DNA of 64,000 nt from Protopterus annectens. Taxonomy: Eukaryota; Chordata; Ceratodontiformes; Protopteridae. The stretch covers positions 1,782,790,466 through 1,782,854,465 of the forward strand of contig NC_056743.1 in NCBI RefSeq assembly GCF_019279795.1. The letters run 5' to 3'. The notes under the pieces are model-generated. The model did not search any database and was not told the origin of the DNA. It saw nothing but the letters and a program-made list of their open reading frames with translations. Of the stretch, positions 11,989 to 23,539 are shown piece after piece. Every line of letters begins with the position of its first letter. The stretch's first letter is position 1. The translations under genes and the position numbers were made by a program.

Positions 11989-12211
11989 AAAAAAGAGATT
12001 TTAAATGATGCAATATTTATGCAAAGGAGAAAGCAAAACGTATCAATACGCAAAACTAGCACCTAAGATATTTGAAGAGAAATACAGGAATAGATATCTG
12101 GATATAGAACATTTTACTATACAAAAAATAAGAAAACAAAAGGGGTAAGTAGAAAGGAAGATTAGTAATGGAGAAGTTAAAGAAGTGCAAATTAGAAGTC
12201 ATGTACTTACC

Positions 12212-12372
12212 GTAACTTGGCATCTGTGTTATCCATTTTATTCTTCCTCACTGATGGAGTTATGGATCTGACCTTTGGATCCGACTTGGACACATTCACA
12301 AGACTTAATATCCAAATCTTGAGCTCCTTCTTCTACTTATAATGCTCTACTCCAACCCCAACTCCACAGATC
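12212..12372 (+). repeat. DIRS left inverted terminal repeat
   Basis: Inverted match to 15718-15882. Shared phrases are 'taactt', 'attcttc(c/t)tcactgat', 'cattcacaagacttaa/gag', 'gctctactccaaccccaact' against 'gcgctactccacccccaact', ending at 'agatc'. The similarity is imperfect, so the copy is old or the termini naturally differ. Confidence 0.75.
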
Positions 12373-12689
12373 GACTTTGCTGCCTACTACACACTGAGTT
12401 ATAGAGACACAATGGACAGAAGAGAAAATGGAGGCTCAAACCTGGAACATGAGTGTTCCCATTTCATCCAAAGACCCTTCTAGCAATGAAAAAGCCAGGG
12501 AATGGCTGGGAGGGAAGATGATGAAAATGGACAACAGAGATGCCAAGCTATGGTAAGCACATAACTTCTAAACCTGATGTTGTCCCTTGCATTCTTCCCT
12601 GATTGGTCCCCAGCTATGTAACTCTTGGGAGGCCCTCAAGGAAGGATATGCCAGAGCACTGTCCAACCCAAGGAAGCCCTGCTGCTGGA

Positions 12690-13659
12690 GACGATGTCCA
12701 ATTTGTAATGTGTAACAAAGGTATGAGTCTTTGACCAAGTGGCTGCAGTGCAGATATCATCAATTAACATTCTAAAGGTAAAGGCAGATGAGGTAGTCAT
12801 AGATCTAGTGGGGTGGGCTCTAGGAGGATGAGGGCAATCCAGATTTTTTTTAGAATAAATAAGTGAAATACAATCAATAATCCATTTAGCCAGAGTAAAT
12901 TTGGAAACTGATTGACCAACTGATTAGTAGAAAAGAATAAAAACAGCTGATCAAACTTCCTGTACTGTTGTGTTCTGTGCAGATAAAATATAGTTGTCTA
13001 TTGACATCAAGAAAGTGTGACATATATTCACAATTATTAGAAAAATTTGGAAATGTTAGTTGCTTGACCGCTTTAAGTAGAAAGGAAGGGTTGGTTCATA
13101 GAGACACCCTATCCTTAAGAAAAATAATGTAAGGAGGCTTAGCCTATAAGGCTTGGGTCTCAGAATTTATTTATTTGTTTGCTGAAGTAATAGCTACCAA
13201 AAACAGTGTTTTCCAAGAAAGAAATTTCATACATATTTCCACCAGCTCAAAGGGTTTCTGAGTCAATCCCTGAAGGACCACACTGAGGTCTCAAGGTGGA
13301 GAGGGATCTTTCATGGGAGGTCTAAGGAGAAAAATTCCCTTCATGAAAGCTTTACATAATCTTGAAGTTGACAGAGAAGAGGATTTGTTTCCAGCATGGC
13401 AGTTGGATATGGCTGTTAGCTGCAGTTTAATATTAGAAAAACTAGCTCCTTCCTTAAAAAGAGTAGAGAGAAAAAGAAGGATGGCTGAACTCAGGGCTGA
13501 GAAAGGGTCAGTATTCTTTTTGGAAGCCCATATAGAGAATATTTTCCATTTGTTTCTGTAGCTTTTCTTGGTGGATGCCTTCTGGGAAGCCAAACAAATG
13601 TCACTAACCGGAGAAGTGAGCCTGCACCTTCTTACTATCACTGGAAGTGGAGAAACCAT
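12690..13659 (-). pseudogene. DIRS tyrosine recombinase remnant
   Basis: The N-terminal half is open from 13659 to 13291: 'STKKSYRNKWKIFSIWASKK' is the SAM-like core-binding domain, followed by 'LQLTAISNCHAG' and ending 'IFLLRPPMKDPSPP'. The C-terminal half is frameshifted but legible. It includes 'HPTRSM', with the catalytic Arg, and 'ATWSKTHTFVTHYKLD', with the tyrosine nucleophile in the HYKL context normal for DIRS recombinases. This enzyme integrates the circular cDNA intermediate. It is inactive here because of frameshifts. Confidence 0.75.
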
Positions 13660-14049
13660 CTGGTCAGCTTGAGGGTATGGGGATTAGGATGTTAATCTTC
13701 TGATGAGTGAGATAGGAGATCACAATTGGGTTCCAGTATCCATCGAGGATATTTCAGGTGAGATCAGAGGCTTGTCAAGGCCAAAAGGGGACAATGAGGA
13801 TGACGGAGCTCTTTAGCCTGCATGCTTTCTGTAGAAACTTTAGGATCAGTGGAAGAGGGGGTTATGCATAGAGGAGACCCGGGGGGCAATTGTGAATTAG
13901 AGCATCCCTTGGAGACTCCCCATAGGGGGGATCAGAGCAAAGTACTCGCTGCACATTTTGTTGAGGGTAGAGGCATAGCCATCACAGCAAGGCTGGCTCC
14001 AATGGCTGAAAATCATGTTCACTGCTGATTGATTGAGGGACCACTCAAG

Positions 14050-14400
14050 AGAAATCAGAATAGTCCTGCTGAGTCTGTCTGCCAGCTTGTTGTTTTTTTT
14101 TTCAGCATGTGCATTGCAATTAGAAAGTGGTCTGAAGAGATTGGCCATTCCCAGACCTTCATGGCCTCTCTGCACAACTGATAGGAATGGATTCCTCCTT
14201 GTTTGTTGATGTACCAGACTACTGACATGTTTTCTGTGTGTATTGAAATAGTCCCTAGGGGAAGAACATCCTGAAAGGCTTTGAACATTAGAAAGACTGC
14301 TTTTATCTCTTGGACATAGATATGCATCTTGGTCTCCAGGGAGGACCATGTGCCTTGGACCATCTTTCCCTTGAGGAGAAAGAGAAAAAGGCCTGCCCAA
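14050..14400 (-). pseudogene. DIRS RNase H remnant
   Basis: Reads 'GTWSSLETKMHIYVQEIKAV', then 'ISIHTENMSVVWYINKQGG', matching the DIRS RNase H pattern (WS..E...HIN.LE..AV ... TDN.....YINKQGG). The expected Asp of TDN is Glu here (TEN). A frameshift near 14090 moves the continuation 'KLADRLSRTILISLEWSLNQ' into another frame. The domain degrades RNA in the hybrid during reverse transcription. The missing RT upstream suggests an internal deletion around 14400-14600. Confidence 0.7.
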
Positions 14401-14599
14401 AAACCGGTCCTAAACAGTTGAAAGCTGAAGCACCAAGGGGGAGGGATAGATCTGACAGAACTGGAGCCGAACCCAACCCCTCAGACCCACCGCCAACTTC
14501 CCTGATCCAAGACCCACTCTGATCTAATGGTATAGGAGCAAAGCTAATCAGGAAAACCACTGGAGTCAAAGGAAGGGATTCTTCGGATCTGACAGTGAC

Positions 14600-15700
14600 T
14601 CTCTCGAGTATCATGGATCATGGGACTCTGAGACCACTGGTTGGATTAGAGAAGGAAACAGTATAGGGTAGGCAGATGCACTCACAGATCCGAGAGGGGA
14701 CAAAGCAGGCAAGACCCCATCTGGATCTGGACCCTTAGAAATTTCTGCATCATCCTGTCCATGTTGACCTCTGTCAAGCTCCTAGAGGATCTGGCAGAAG
14801 CTGTGGAAGCTGGCCTAGAATGGTTATGAGGGAACTCAAAGAGATGAGAAGATGGAGCTAGAGAAGTAGTCTTCAAAGCAAATCCAGGTGTCTGGCTCCT
14901 AACTGTCTGATCCAGGGGTCTAGGATCTGAGTAGAAGGTGGATGAAACCAGGGAACCCACAATGGCAATAATCCAAAGCCACTTGTGGAACCAAGGGAGG
15001 TGGAACTGACTTTGGATCAGAAGCTTTTTGAATCTTTAGTGTCAGCTCTAATGAAGCACTTGTGTTTGTTTCCATAGTCCATTTATTTGATTCATAGTGG
15101 ACTTGGAGGGGGTCCCAAAGGAGGAAGAAGAAGTGGAAGTTTGTAATAAACTCTTACTAATCAATTTATTTATCTGGTTGGATAGAGCCTGAGGACTGAA
15201 AGAAGCACAAACAATCCAATCCAAATTAAAGTGCTCTGGTCCCAGGCAGTGTATGGAATTCTTGTGGGCATCAGAACCTTGTGCCCAGAAGAAGTGCTTT
15301 TCTTAAATCCAGGTTTGTCAGACATGTCCATAAACAAGCACAATAATGATTGTACATCAGCAAAAAGTACACTGTATACCCACACAGGGAGAAAGAATGG
15401 TAGAAAGTTAAGCAAAAACATTAATTAATACTCTATACAAAAGATAGTTATCCAGAGAAGAAAAAAAAAATTTTTTTTAATTTAACAGTTAAAGATAGCA
15501 AAGAGCAAAGAGATGAAGGCCCTGAGAAGAAGACTAGAAGGAAAAAAGTCCTAACATCAGCAAAATACACTAATAACAGAGAAGGGAGGAAGACAAAACT
15601 AACTGTAATATAACCAGGATTCACAATTTGTAGAAACACAGTAGAAAAAAAGATGCAATAATAAGATTCTCATGCTTGAGATTCACTACTGCAATCTTCT
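14600..15700 (-). other. DIRS 5' region, probable Gag remnant
   Basis: Between RNase H and the right terminal repeat there are only short broken frames. The longest (14960-14682) is rich in Ser and Pro, as DIRS Gag often is. I cannot identify a motif, so Gag is inferred from position alone. Confidence 0.35.
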
Positions 15701-15717
15701 TGCAATGGTGGCAAATG

Positions 15718-15882
15718 AGATCTGAGGAGTTGGGGGTGGAGTAGCGCACTATGGGTAGAGGGAGGAGCTCGAGATTTAGATACTCTAAGTCTTGTGAATG
15801 TTGCCAAAATGTATCCGAGCATCAGATTCATAACCCAATCAGTGAAGAAGAATGAAAAGGGCAACATCAGATCCAAAGTTAT
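15718..15882 (-). repeat. DIRS right inverted terminal repeat
   Basis: Reverse complement of this segment matches 12212-12372 as described there. It lies at the element's 5' end, because the coding regions run on the minus strand. Confidence 0.75.
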
Positions 15883-16900
15883 AGATTATCTGAGAAGTGA
15901 AGGATTTAGCCTAGAAAAACCAGTTCTGGTAATATCACAGCATGATGAAGCAATGTGTCCCCAAGTTAAGGAGAAACAGGTAGAATGGGAAGTGCCTAAT
16001 CAGTTGCCACATGAAGATACTGTGCAACATTCATAGGTTCATAGGTTCATAGCTTCAGAAGGAAACTAGTACAAAAGTTCAGTTGAAGTTGCACAGTATG
16101 CGAAGGAGCAGGTGATGGTGGCGACTGTAATGCAGTCCATGTTGTGGAGTGATAAGCCAGTGAGTTCCCATTTGAAAGAACAACAAATGAAACAGGATGC
16201 ACATGAAGAAAATATGTCACAAGACGATGTTCTGGAACTTTCTGTAGAATGCCAGTAGGAAACTGTGAATAAAGAACGTGTCCTCAGTTTAGAAGAAAAA
16301 GATCTAAGGGAAGAATTGCTTGATTTAACCAAGATGGTTAGACATATTAAGACTGATGAAAGAAAAGGATTACAGAAAGTCATTAAGACCCAGAATGCCT
16401 CATAAAACAAATGAACACAGTAATGAAGGCTGTTAACAGAAATCAATGTGCTATAACAGAAGCAAATAGGATACAATACTGTGCAGCTAAATTAATAACA
16501 GATAAAGTCTTGCAGCATAAATACAGGGCAGTAAGGGAAAGGAAAAGAAGAAATGAAATACCATCATGGAAGTATTGAAAAGAGAAAAATATAAAGCAGT
16601 TAAGAGAAGTGTCACTGTTAGAAGAGTATAGAAGAGAGAACAGATTGACAAAAATACTTAGAATGATAGGCATGATTAAAGCAACATGCAGCATTAGAAT
16701 AGACCATGATCTAATGTGCACTATTCAAATAATAAACTAAAGATATAAGCACAGACAGAAAAACTTAGAAGATATACAGATAAATATAAAGGAAAAGTAT
16801 AACATAAGCAATTCACTCATGACCTAAAAAAGATGCACAGAGGATTGGAAAACAAAGCAAAAGGAATAGAATCACCACCAGAAAAGAAGTAGTAGGCATA
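15883..16900 (+). pseudogene. RLE LINE ORF1-like region, resumed after DIRS
   Basis: The reading 'VIDYLRSEGFSLEKPVLVIS' matches the fragment at 11415-11530 ('EYLQSEGFHLESLTQVMSQY'), which shows that the DIRS split this element. Downstream the frames are charged and helix-rich (Glu, Lys, Gln), broken by many stops. A short run of 'ttcatagg' octamers lies at 16034-16053. I recognise no enzymatic domain here. Confidence 0.5.
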
Positions 16901-17379
16901 TTTTGGACAAATATCATAGAAGAACCTGTGGAACACAAGAAAGATGCTGAAATGATAGAATAAGTAAAAGAAACAGTAAGAAGTTCAAATGTACAAGATA
17001 TAAAATGGGATGAAGTACTGGCCAGAGAAACTGAAACAAAAAAAAGCTCCTAAATGGAAAACCCCACACCCAGATTCAGCACTTAACTTCTGGCTAAAAA
17101 TGTAAACATCTTTACATGAAAATGTATTCCTGAGTAAGAAGTATTTATATCTGCACCCTGAACAAACACTGATCAACTTGGTTAGTAACAGGAAAAATTA
17201 TACTCATCCTTAATCTGCAAGCTATCCTAAAAACTATAGACCAATAACTTGTCTTCCAATGATGTATAAAGTAAAATATGGAACTGATGATTACAGAATT
17301 TGTAGTCATTTAGAAGAAATCTCAACCGTGGAAAGAGAATAAAAGTATGCAAAAGAAAATCAGATGAAACAAAGGATAA

Positions 17380-18420
17380 TTTGCTATTAAATAATGTCAT
17401 AATGGAGAACTGTAAAAAGGGGAATAATCCAAGTATGGCATGGATAGATTACAAATAAAGCACTTGACAGCATCCCACATTCATGGATAAAGGAGTGCTT
17501 ACAGATGTATAAGATGCACCATACATTGATCAATTACATTACAGTGACCATGAAACAGTGGCAAACCACTTTGCAGCTAACATAAGAGAAAAGATAAAGT
17601 ATTATCCCAAGAGTAAACATTGAAAGGGGGATATTCTAAGGTGACTCTTTCTCACCACTGCATCTTGCCCTTGACCTTTTAAGCTGTCCACTTAACAGAT
17701 TAGGTCATGATTACAATTTGTTTCCCAGACAACAGCAAAGTGTAAATACTTCTTACCTTTTGTAGATGATTTATGCATAGTTTCTCAAATGAGGAGCTAA
17801 AAGCACAGCTGGAAGTGGTCAAAAATGTTCTCAGATGATGTAAGAATGTCACTTTGTCATGATAAATGTGCAACAGCAACATTTAAAGCAGTAAAGCTGC
17901 AGAACCAAAAAAAATATCAGTCTGGGACAGGAGTGTGATATAAAGGAATTTGAGCAGGAAGGAGTATATACATATTTGGTAATTGATGAAGGATCAACGA
18001 TAAAACATGAACAAATGTGAACAAAACTCAGTAAGGAATATTTTAGAAGACTAAAATTAATACGGAAAACATCCCTGACATCTGGAAACAAAGTCCAAGC
18101 TATAAAGCAGTTTGCTCTTCCTGTTTTAATTTATAGTTTTGGAGTGACTGACTGGTCCCAAAAGGATAGCTGGACAGGAAAACAAGAAAAATGCTTTATG
18201 CTTATGAGATGATATATAAAAATAATTATATATCAAGATTATATATTCCTCATTCTGAAGGAGGTATGGGCCTTCTCAAAATTTATTACCTGTATAGATC
18301 TGCAATCTCAGGACTGCATACATTCCTGCTGACCTCTCCATTTCCAAACATAGTTAAACTTCTGAAACTTGAAGAGAACAAATCTAAGATGGCTTCCCTG
18401 CTTAGTTTAGCAGAAGCATA
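17380..18420 (+). pseudogene. RLE LINE reverse transcriptase remnant
   Basis: Across shifting frames the RT core can be followed. 'MAWIDYK' precedes motif A. 'IERGIF' and 'GDSFSPLHLALD' form motif B with the R2/R4-type 'QGDSLSP' pattern. 'YFLPFVDDLCIVS' carries the FVDD catalytic pair near 17760. 'LTSGNKVQAIKQFALPVLIY' and 'LYIPHSEGGMGLLKIYYLYR' follow. The last part is open from 18191 to 18421. Many stops rule out function. Confidence 0.7.
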
Positions 18421-18849
18421 GTGATGTCAAGCTGGAATGGAAACCAATCCAGTAGACAAAAATCAGGCAGCAACTGAATGTGCCAAAATCAAAAGAAAGA
18501 ATATAAGGGGAATGACCAGATGAAAATGCAAGAAATGTGGAAAAGACATAAATATAGTTGCAAGTACAGAAAACTGGAACAACCTCATGTAAATCAGGAT
18601 CTGATGCAAGAATGGTTAAGTCAAAGTCAAGTCAAAGTCAATGTGAACTATATTGCCATTCAGAAATCACACAAGTGCAAAAAGTAAATGAAATGCTGTA
18701 TCTCCATACTCAATGTGCAGACAACATATAGACTATTTTCACAGACATTTACAAAAATAATTTAAAGGTGAAGTTAAACCAAAAGTTAAAAGGTTTATAT
18801 TAGGGGCCCATGATAGTGGACTACATATACATTCATTTACAAAGTCCAT

Positions 18850-19420
18850 TGAACATGTGTGAGAAACAGACAAATGCAGAAACAGTCAAACATCTTGTTG
18901 TTGTGTGTGACTCACTAATGGCAGAGGGCCTATATAATGAAAGGCATAATAATGCATCAGCAGTTGTGCAAACATTGCAACCTTGAAGTAAGTGAGAAGC
19001 ATTGGAAACATGAACCAGAAATCATTATAGAGAATGATGAAGTTTATATCATATGGGATCACCCATTACCAACAGTTCAAAAAAATAGATGTGAGAAAAG
19101 CAGATATAGTAGGCCATGAAAAGAAGGCAAAAGTAGCATTTAGCATTGAAATTGCTACACTCAATCATTAAAGCGTCTTATGTACAGAGAGATACAAAGT
19201 CATAAAGTATCAAGATTTGCAGGCAGAATCGAGGGCAGTATGGAAGAATGAACAGGGACAGTTCCAAGTATGAGCAATGGCTCTCATCAAAATGATTTTT
19301 CAGTCTTATATGGATAAGTTACAAATACAGGTGACTGTGCATGAATTGAAGGAGTCACTTCTGGGCACATTGTGGGTGCTGCCACCAGCACTTTTGGCTA
19401 ACATCAAACATTAAAACAAT
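18850..19420 (+). pseudogene. RLE LINE CCHC motif and restriction-like endonuclease
   Basis: 'MCEKQTNAETVKHLVVVCD' followed by 'YNERHNNASAVV' fits the Cys-Cys-His-Cys block that precedes the endonuclease in R2/R4-type LINEs. 'WDHPLPTVQK' is then followed, after a frameshift, by 'KADIVGHEKKAKVAFSIEIA'. That is the PD...(D/E)xK nuclease pattern with P changed to A. The frame ends near 19413 ('LPPALLANIKH'). This domain nicks target DNA to prime reverse transcription. Confidence 0.7.
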
Positions 19421-20063
19421 ACTGATTTCACAAACTTTAATCATACTTTGACTTAGAAATGGAGTCCATTCCCTCCATGGTATTCAAAATCCAAAAGACT
19501 CATAGAAGTTAAACTAACAGAAAAACTCACTAAGTTCACAGCTTCTAGTTGGTTGCAACACATATTGAATCAGATTACCCTGATAAATAACCAACCATGA
19601 AATTATTCCATGGTGACTGATTTGGCAAGTGTGAACAAAGGACATGGGAGTTCCTCATGACTGCAAGAGACTGAAAACCAATATTTCTGGGTAGTAAATG
19701 GAGAAAGTTTGCCCATATTCCAGAACTTATTTTGCAGACAGGATTGTCATACTGTGAGATTCTATATCTTAGTCATAACCCCCCCACCAACACGTCTTCA
19801 AATAATGATCTGAGACCTGCAGATTTCAAGATGGCTGTAAGTAATTAGGCATATAAATATAAAAGGAGTAAAAGGTTTTCACAAAGTTGCAGTACAGATA
19901 AGTCACCTGTCTGGTAGTGTCCTGGAAAGTTGCTTAGTTTGTCTGTCCTTAAGGCCAGCCATGACTATAAGAGTACAACAATTTTCTTTATTAAATACAG
20001 CTCATATCCAGTAGCTGGTACCACATAAAACAAAAGCAAAACCTGATGTGACTTGCAGTATTC
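19421..20063. other. No recognised feature between LINE and gypsy provirus
   Basis: No domain, repeat or structured RNA is visible. It presumably includes the RLE LINE 3' untranslated region and the pre-insertion flank of the gypsy element. Confidence 0.4.
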
Positions 20064-20415
20064 ACAGTTATGATGTTATGAGGTAGTGTCATCTGTCTCA
20101 AGGAGAGTAGAACACTGCATATGTAACATATGCCAGCATAGCTAACTAGAGTTTGTAAAGAATTTTATGTTACTTGACTATCACACTAATTTGTACAGAT
20201 GTTTGAGTTAAAAAATATATTTGTAAAGTTACTTGTGTTAAAAGTTAAAACTGCATCAACAGTAGGTCCTGATGGACAGAAAGAATGTATGCATGTATAT
20301 TAGGTTATATTGTTGTAAATGGTCAAATGTGTATGTTTATCGGAGAACCCTGGAAGGGTGCAAAGCTTGAAATTCTGTTATAGCTTTCAGATGCTGCCTC
20401 TGATCTTAGCAAAGC

Positions 20416-20417
<2 letters not shown>

Positions 20418-20461
<44 letters not shown>
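20418..20461 (+). repeat. (GT)n microsatellite in the 5' LTR
   Basis: About 22 GT units. The 3' LTR has only 'gtatatgcatctat' at this place, so the array expanded after insertion. Confidence 0.95.
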
Positions 20462-21205
20462 GGACCAGAGTCAGATGGCCAGAGGTGATGTCATCCTCTG
20501 ACCACCATGTGGTTTCTTTGAACTCTTGCAGCAGCACTTTGGAACCTGACAGGAAAGTTTTTTGATAGGATATATATCTCATACATCCAAACAGACAAAG
20601 ACAGACATCATCTGGCTTTTGTTGTGGTAAGACACTCAGCACAAATCAGCTTGCCTTACTTTAGTAAGTAGTCAGGGAACAGTAGTTATTTAGTTAGTCA
20701 GGGGCATTTAGTGAGAATAGTTTAGTATTGTTATATGCATCTGTGAGAAATGATGCAACTGTATTATTTTTTGTATCTCTGTGGTTGAAACTCTGTTGTT
20801 TATTATATTCAGTATTATTTATCATTAAATATTTTAATACCTTTCATTGTGGTTGGTCCTTTAGAGAGTACTTTTAACATATTGAGAGTACTTATGCTTG
20901 TTTTAGTAACACCATGGCCATTCCTGAAAGCCTTGCTGCTTTGGTCACACCTTAACATTTGTATTATTATTAATTTTACAGAGTATAATTGGGAATCCCT
21001 TGTAAAAGAATTAGAGTAGCTGACTGGTGGCAGCATGACTACCTCAGAGTCTAGACAGAAAGGGGCAGACCTAGTAAATTTGTGCCAGATTTTCCCAGGT
21101 GAGTATGTGTGTGTGAAACTCAAATATCCAAGTGTATGTGTCAGCTACTGGGAACAGGGACGCAGAGCTCTAAAATGGTCAGTGTGGAGTCTTGTGTGGG
21201 CCTGG

Positions 21206-21233
21206 GGAGAGAGAGAGAGAGAGAGAGAGAGAG
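21206..21233 (+). repeat. (GA)n microsatellite in the 5' LTR
   Basis: About 14 GA units, where the 3' LTR reads 'gagacagtaagagag'. Confidence 0.95.
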
Positions 21234-21419
21234 TCCAGCCCCAGGTCTGGAACATGGTCCTTGTGTGGTCTTAAGGGAAATTGTGCTTGGTGCAGGGAGC
21301 TGCATAAGAAAATACTGTGTGAATCCATCTTTGCTCTAAGTGACCGTCCCTCACTGGAGTCAGTGGTGAGGATTGAGTCTCCCTGATTGGTGGCCCGGAG
21401 TAAGGGACCCATCACATAT

Positions 21420-21438
21420 TGGTGGCAGCTGGGTGGGG
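21420..21438 (+). promoter_or_regulatory. Gypsy primer-binding site
   Basis: Directly after the LTR, following three bases, is 'tggtggcagctgggtgggg'. TGGTGGCAGC is a familiar start for primer-binding sites in vertebrate gypsy elements, where a tRNA 3' end anneals to prime minus-strand synthesis. The tRNA was not identified. Confidence 0.6.
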
Positions 21439-21586
21439 TATAAATCGAACCTCAGTTGCTGGTGGGCACTTGTCACTGAAGGTGTGTGTACTATCAGCAG
21501 CCATAAAGTAAACATACAGAGTTTCATTTTTACAAGTGTTTTAATTATTTTTGTTAGTTTAGCTTAGTCAGGGAAAGAAGGCAAGG

Positions 21587-22790
21587 ATGTCAACAGAGGA
21601 TTATAGCAAGCTGATAAAAAAAGCAGTTGACCAAGGTGTGCAAAGCCAAAGGACTGCTGCATGCCAACCTGACTAAAGAGGAAGTGATTTCAGCCTTGGT
21701 CACAGCTGCAGCATGGACCAACAACCCAGAAGACAACCAATCTGGTGATGGGGATGTGTAGTCTTCAGAAACAGGATAGTTCACCTTTTCCTCAGAGGAC
21801 TTAAAAATCCATCTGAAGTTAAAGAGACTTGAACTGGAGGAAAAATGACTGGAGAAGCAGAGAGAATTAGAATAAGCAGAGAGACTGCAGCATTTGGAGG
21901 CTGAAGAAAAGGAGAAAGAGATGGAATTAGAATCAACAGAGAGACTGTAATTTTAGAGGCTGAAGAAAATGAGAAACAGCATCAACATGAGAAGGAGATG
22001 CTGACTCTTCACCAGGTCCATGGAGGTAATGGGGAGAGGAATAACCAAACCCCAGAAGCAATAAAGGTCAGTACATTTCTTCCACAGTTTACAGGGGTGA
22101 TCATTTTGACAGTTTTATTCATAAATTTGAAAGATTATGTAAACAGTATCATGTTGACCAAGGCCTTTGGGTATGGTTCCTGACCCCTTTACTCCATGGT
22201 AAAACTGTAACTGCTGTTTCTAAATTGTCTGATACTTAATGTTTAAATTATTATAAAGTAAAACAATGTTTATTTTAATGTTTTAAGTTAACACCTGAAG
22301 CTTACAGATAAAACTGTTGTGAACATAGATGCAAGGCAGATGAAAGCATATGTGATTATATTGCTGAGTTAAGCACTTATTTTTATTGGTGGGTGAGTGG
22401 GTGTCAGATCACCACTTTTGAAGGGCTGGCAAACTTTTTGGTGAGGGAACAAGCCCTTAGTACTTTGCCTAAGGACATGAGTATCTTTTTGGCAGACCAG
22501 GAGTGTAACTCTGCAGATGAGCTGTAAGGGGATCTCTACTTAGCAAGCAGGACATCACTGCACAAGAAGAAGATACCCAATGCTGCACATGAATATATGG
22601 GAACTCATAGTGGGCAGTCTGAATCACCCCAACAGAGTCTACCAGTAACAGGAGAAGCAACTAGTTCAAGTATATGGCCAGAATTAGTGGTTTGATGTTT
22701 TAAATGTAACCAGAGGGGCCTTGTAGTATACAAATATCCACTGAAACAAGCTGGGGAAGAAAAGGTGAGGAAGCCAGCAAATGGGAATAA
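21587..22790 (+). pseudogene. Gypsy gag remnant with degenerate zinc knuckle
   Basis: A likely start is the ATG at 21587 ('MSTEDYSKLIKKAVDQGVQS'), 170 bases downstream of the LTR. A Glu/Lys-rich helical region follows at 21800-22000. Near 22696 the frame reads 'CFKCNQRGLVVYKYP', clearly a CCHC zinc knuckle in which the His and last Cys are lost. Gag forms the particle and the knuckle binds RNA. Stops and frameshifts occur throughout. Confidence 0.65.
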
Positions 22791-22829
22791 CAGCATGACA
22801 ATAGTAAGTTGTCTAGAGATAACAAGGGT

Positions 22830-23450
22830 GCCAAACTATCACAGAAGTTTGTGTCCTATCTTAGTGGATGGAAGACAGGCCACTGTTAAGAAAGACACAG
22901 CCTCTGACATAACCATTGTGAAGCCTGCAGTGGTTAAAGAGGAGCAGTACTTGCTTGTGCAGTCCACAACAGTCAGAGCTTTAGGAGGGGCTCCAGTTTA
23001 AATACCTTTGGCCAGGGTTCACTTTGACTGGGAGGGTGAAAAAGCAAGCAAGCAGGTAGGTGTGTCTGAAGATATCTCTGCAGATGTATTGATAGGAAGT
23101 GATTTTGATAATGCAATACCCTGTGTGCATGCAATTACATGCAGTCAGGCTTGGAGACAGGCATGTGGGTCAGGTAGCCTAGGGGAGACCCAGATAGCCT
23201 CCACACATAAAGTTGGGGCTGGTGAGGTGGCTATTTCAGGGAGGGAGCTACCCTGTAGCAAGGAGCCTGAAGGTGAGACACAGATGCTGGTAGGCACTGA
23301 TCTTCTAATGGACAGGGTGACTGCAAGAGCAGAGATGAGTGGTAGCACCAAGGATGACAGTAAGGCACCACTGTCAGAAGAGACCAGGCTTCTGGTAGAA
23401 AAGGAGCTGGGAAGGATGACAAAGGTAGAATTGAGACAATCTCAGCTTTG
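22830..23450 (+). pseudogene. Gypsy protease remnant
   Basis: The frame reads 'LCPILVDGRQATVKKDTASD', in which DTAS occupies the place of the retropepsin active-site D-T/S-G/A. It continues with 'DISADVLIGSDFDNAIPCVH', matching the conserved 'lLIGsD' end of gypsy proteases. One stop (about 22999) breaks it. The tail to 23450 is a low-complexity linker before integrase. Confidence 0.7.
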
Positions 23451-23539
23451 AGACCATACTTTACAAAGCTTGAGGAAGGTAGTTAAGAAGGCACCTGATT
23501 CTCAAGGAAAAGGGGAGTCTGCATACTGAAACAAAGGGT

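Larger units (their letters stand above)
11205..12199 (+). repeat. Tandem ~340-bp units in the 5' part of the RLE LINE
   Basis: Unit 1 starts near 11205 ('aaacatggacataagaaata') and unit 2 at 11968 ('aaatatggacattagaa'). Both contain 'caatatttatgcaaag', then 'gaagttaaa', and both continue into 'gtgaaggatttca/gcc' and 'agtcccc/gtcccc' phrases. In unit 2 this continuation lies beyond the DIRS insertion at 15883. The L1 insertion lies exactly at the boundary between units. Confidence 0.6.
12200..15882 (-). mobile_element. DIRS-like retrotransposon with inverted termini, RT deleted
   Basis: A tyrosine-recombinase retrotransposon read on the minus strand: Gag-like region (15690-14600), RNase H (14370-14050), then tyrosine recombinase (13660-12690). 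Its ends are about 160-bp inverted repeats. At 3.7 kb it is shorter than usual for DIRS (commonly 5-6 kb), and the RT fingers and palm expected between Gag and RNase H are not found. It interrupts the RLE LINE, whose unit 2 continues on both sides. DIRS elements integrate through recombinase and leave no target duplication, and none is seen. Confidence 0.75.
10840..19420 (+). mobile_element. Decayed RLE-type LINE (R2/R4/Dong-like), split by two insertions
   Basis: This is a non-LTR retrotransposon whose C-terminus carries a restriction-like endonuclease rather than an APE endonuclease. Its left part (10840-12199) is A-rich, with lysine/glutamate-rich broken frames, and contains two tandem ~340-bp units. 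The second unit is cut by a DIRS element and resumes at 15883. The RT core lies at about 17400-18420 and the CCHC/endonuclease region at 18850-19420. Without the L1 and the DIRS the element is about 4.5 kb. Stops and frameshifts are everywhere. RLE LINEs prime reverse transcription at a nick made by this endonuclease; assignment to R2, R4/Dong or NeSL needs a phylogeny. Confidence 0.7.
20069..21416 (+). repeat. Gypsy 5' LTR (1348 bp)
   Basis: Matches 25539-27111 along its whole length. Ends in ATCACA. Its start reads 'tatgatgttatgagg' where the other LTR reads 'tgtgatattatgagg', so the canonical TG has been lost by one substitution. It contains a long GT run (20418-20461) and a GA run (21206-21233) that the 3' LTR lacks or holds only in short form. 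It also shows the empty site for the SINE present in the 3' LTR. Confidence 0.85.
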
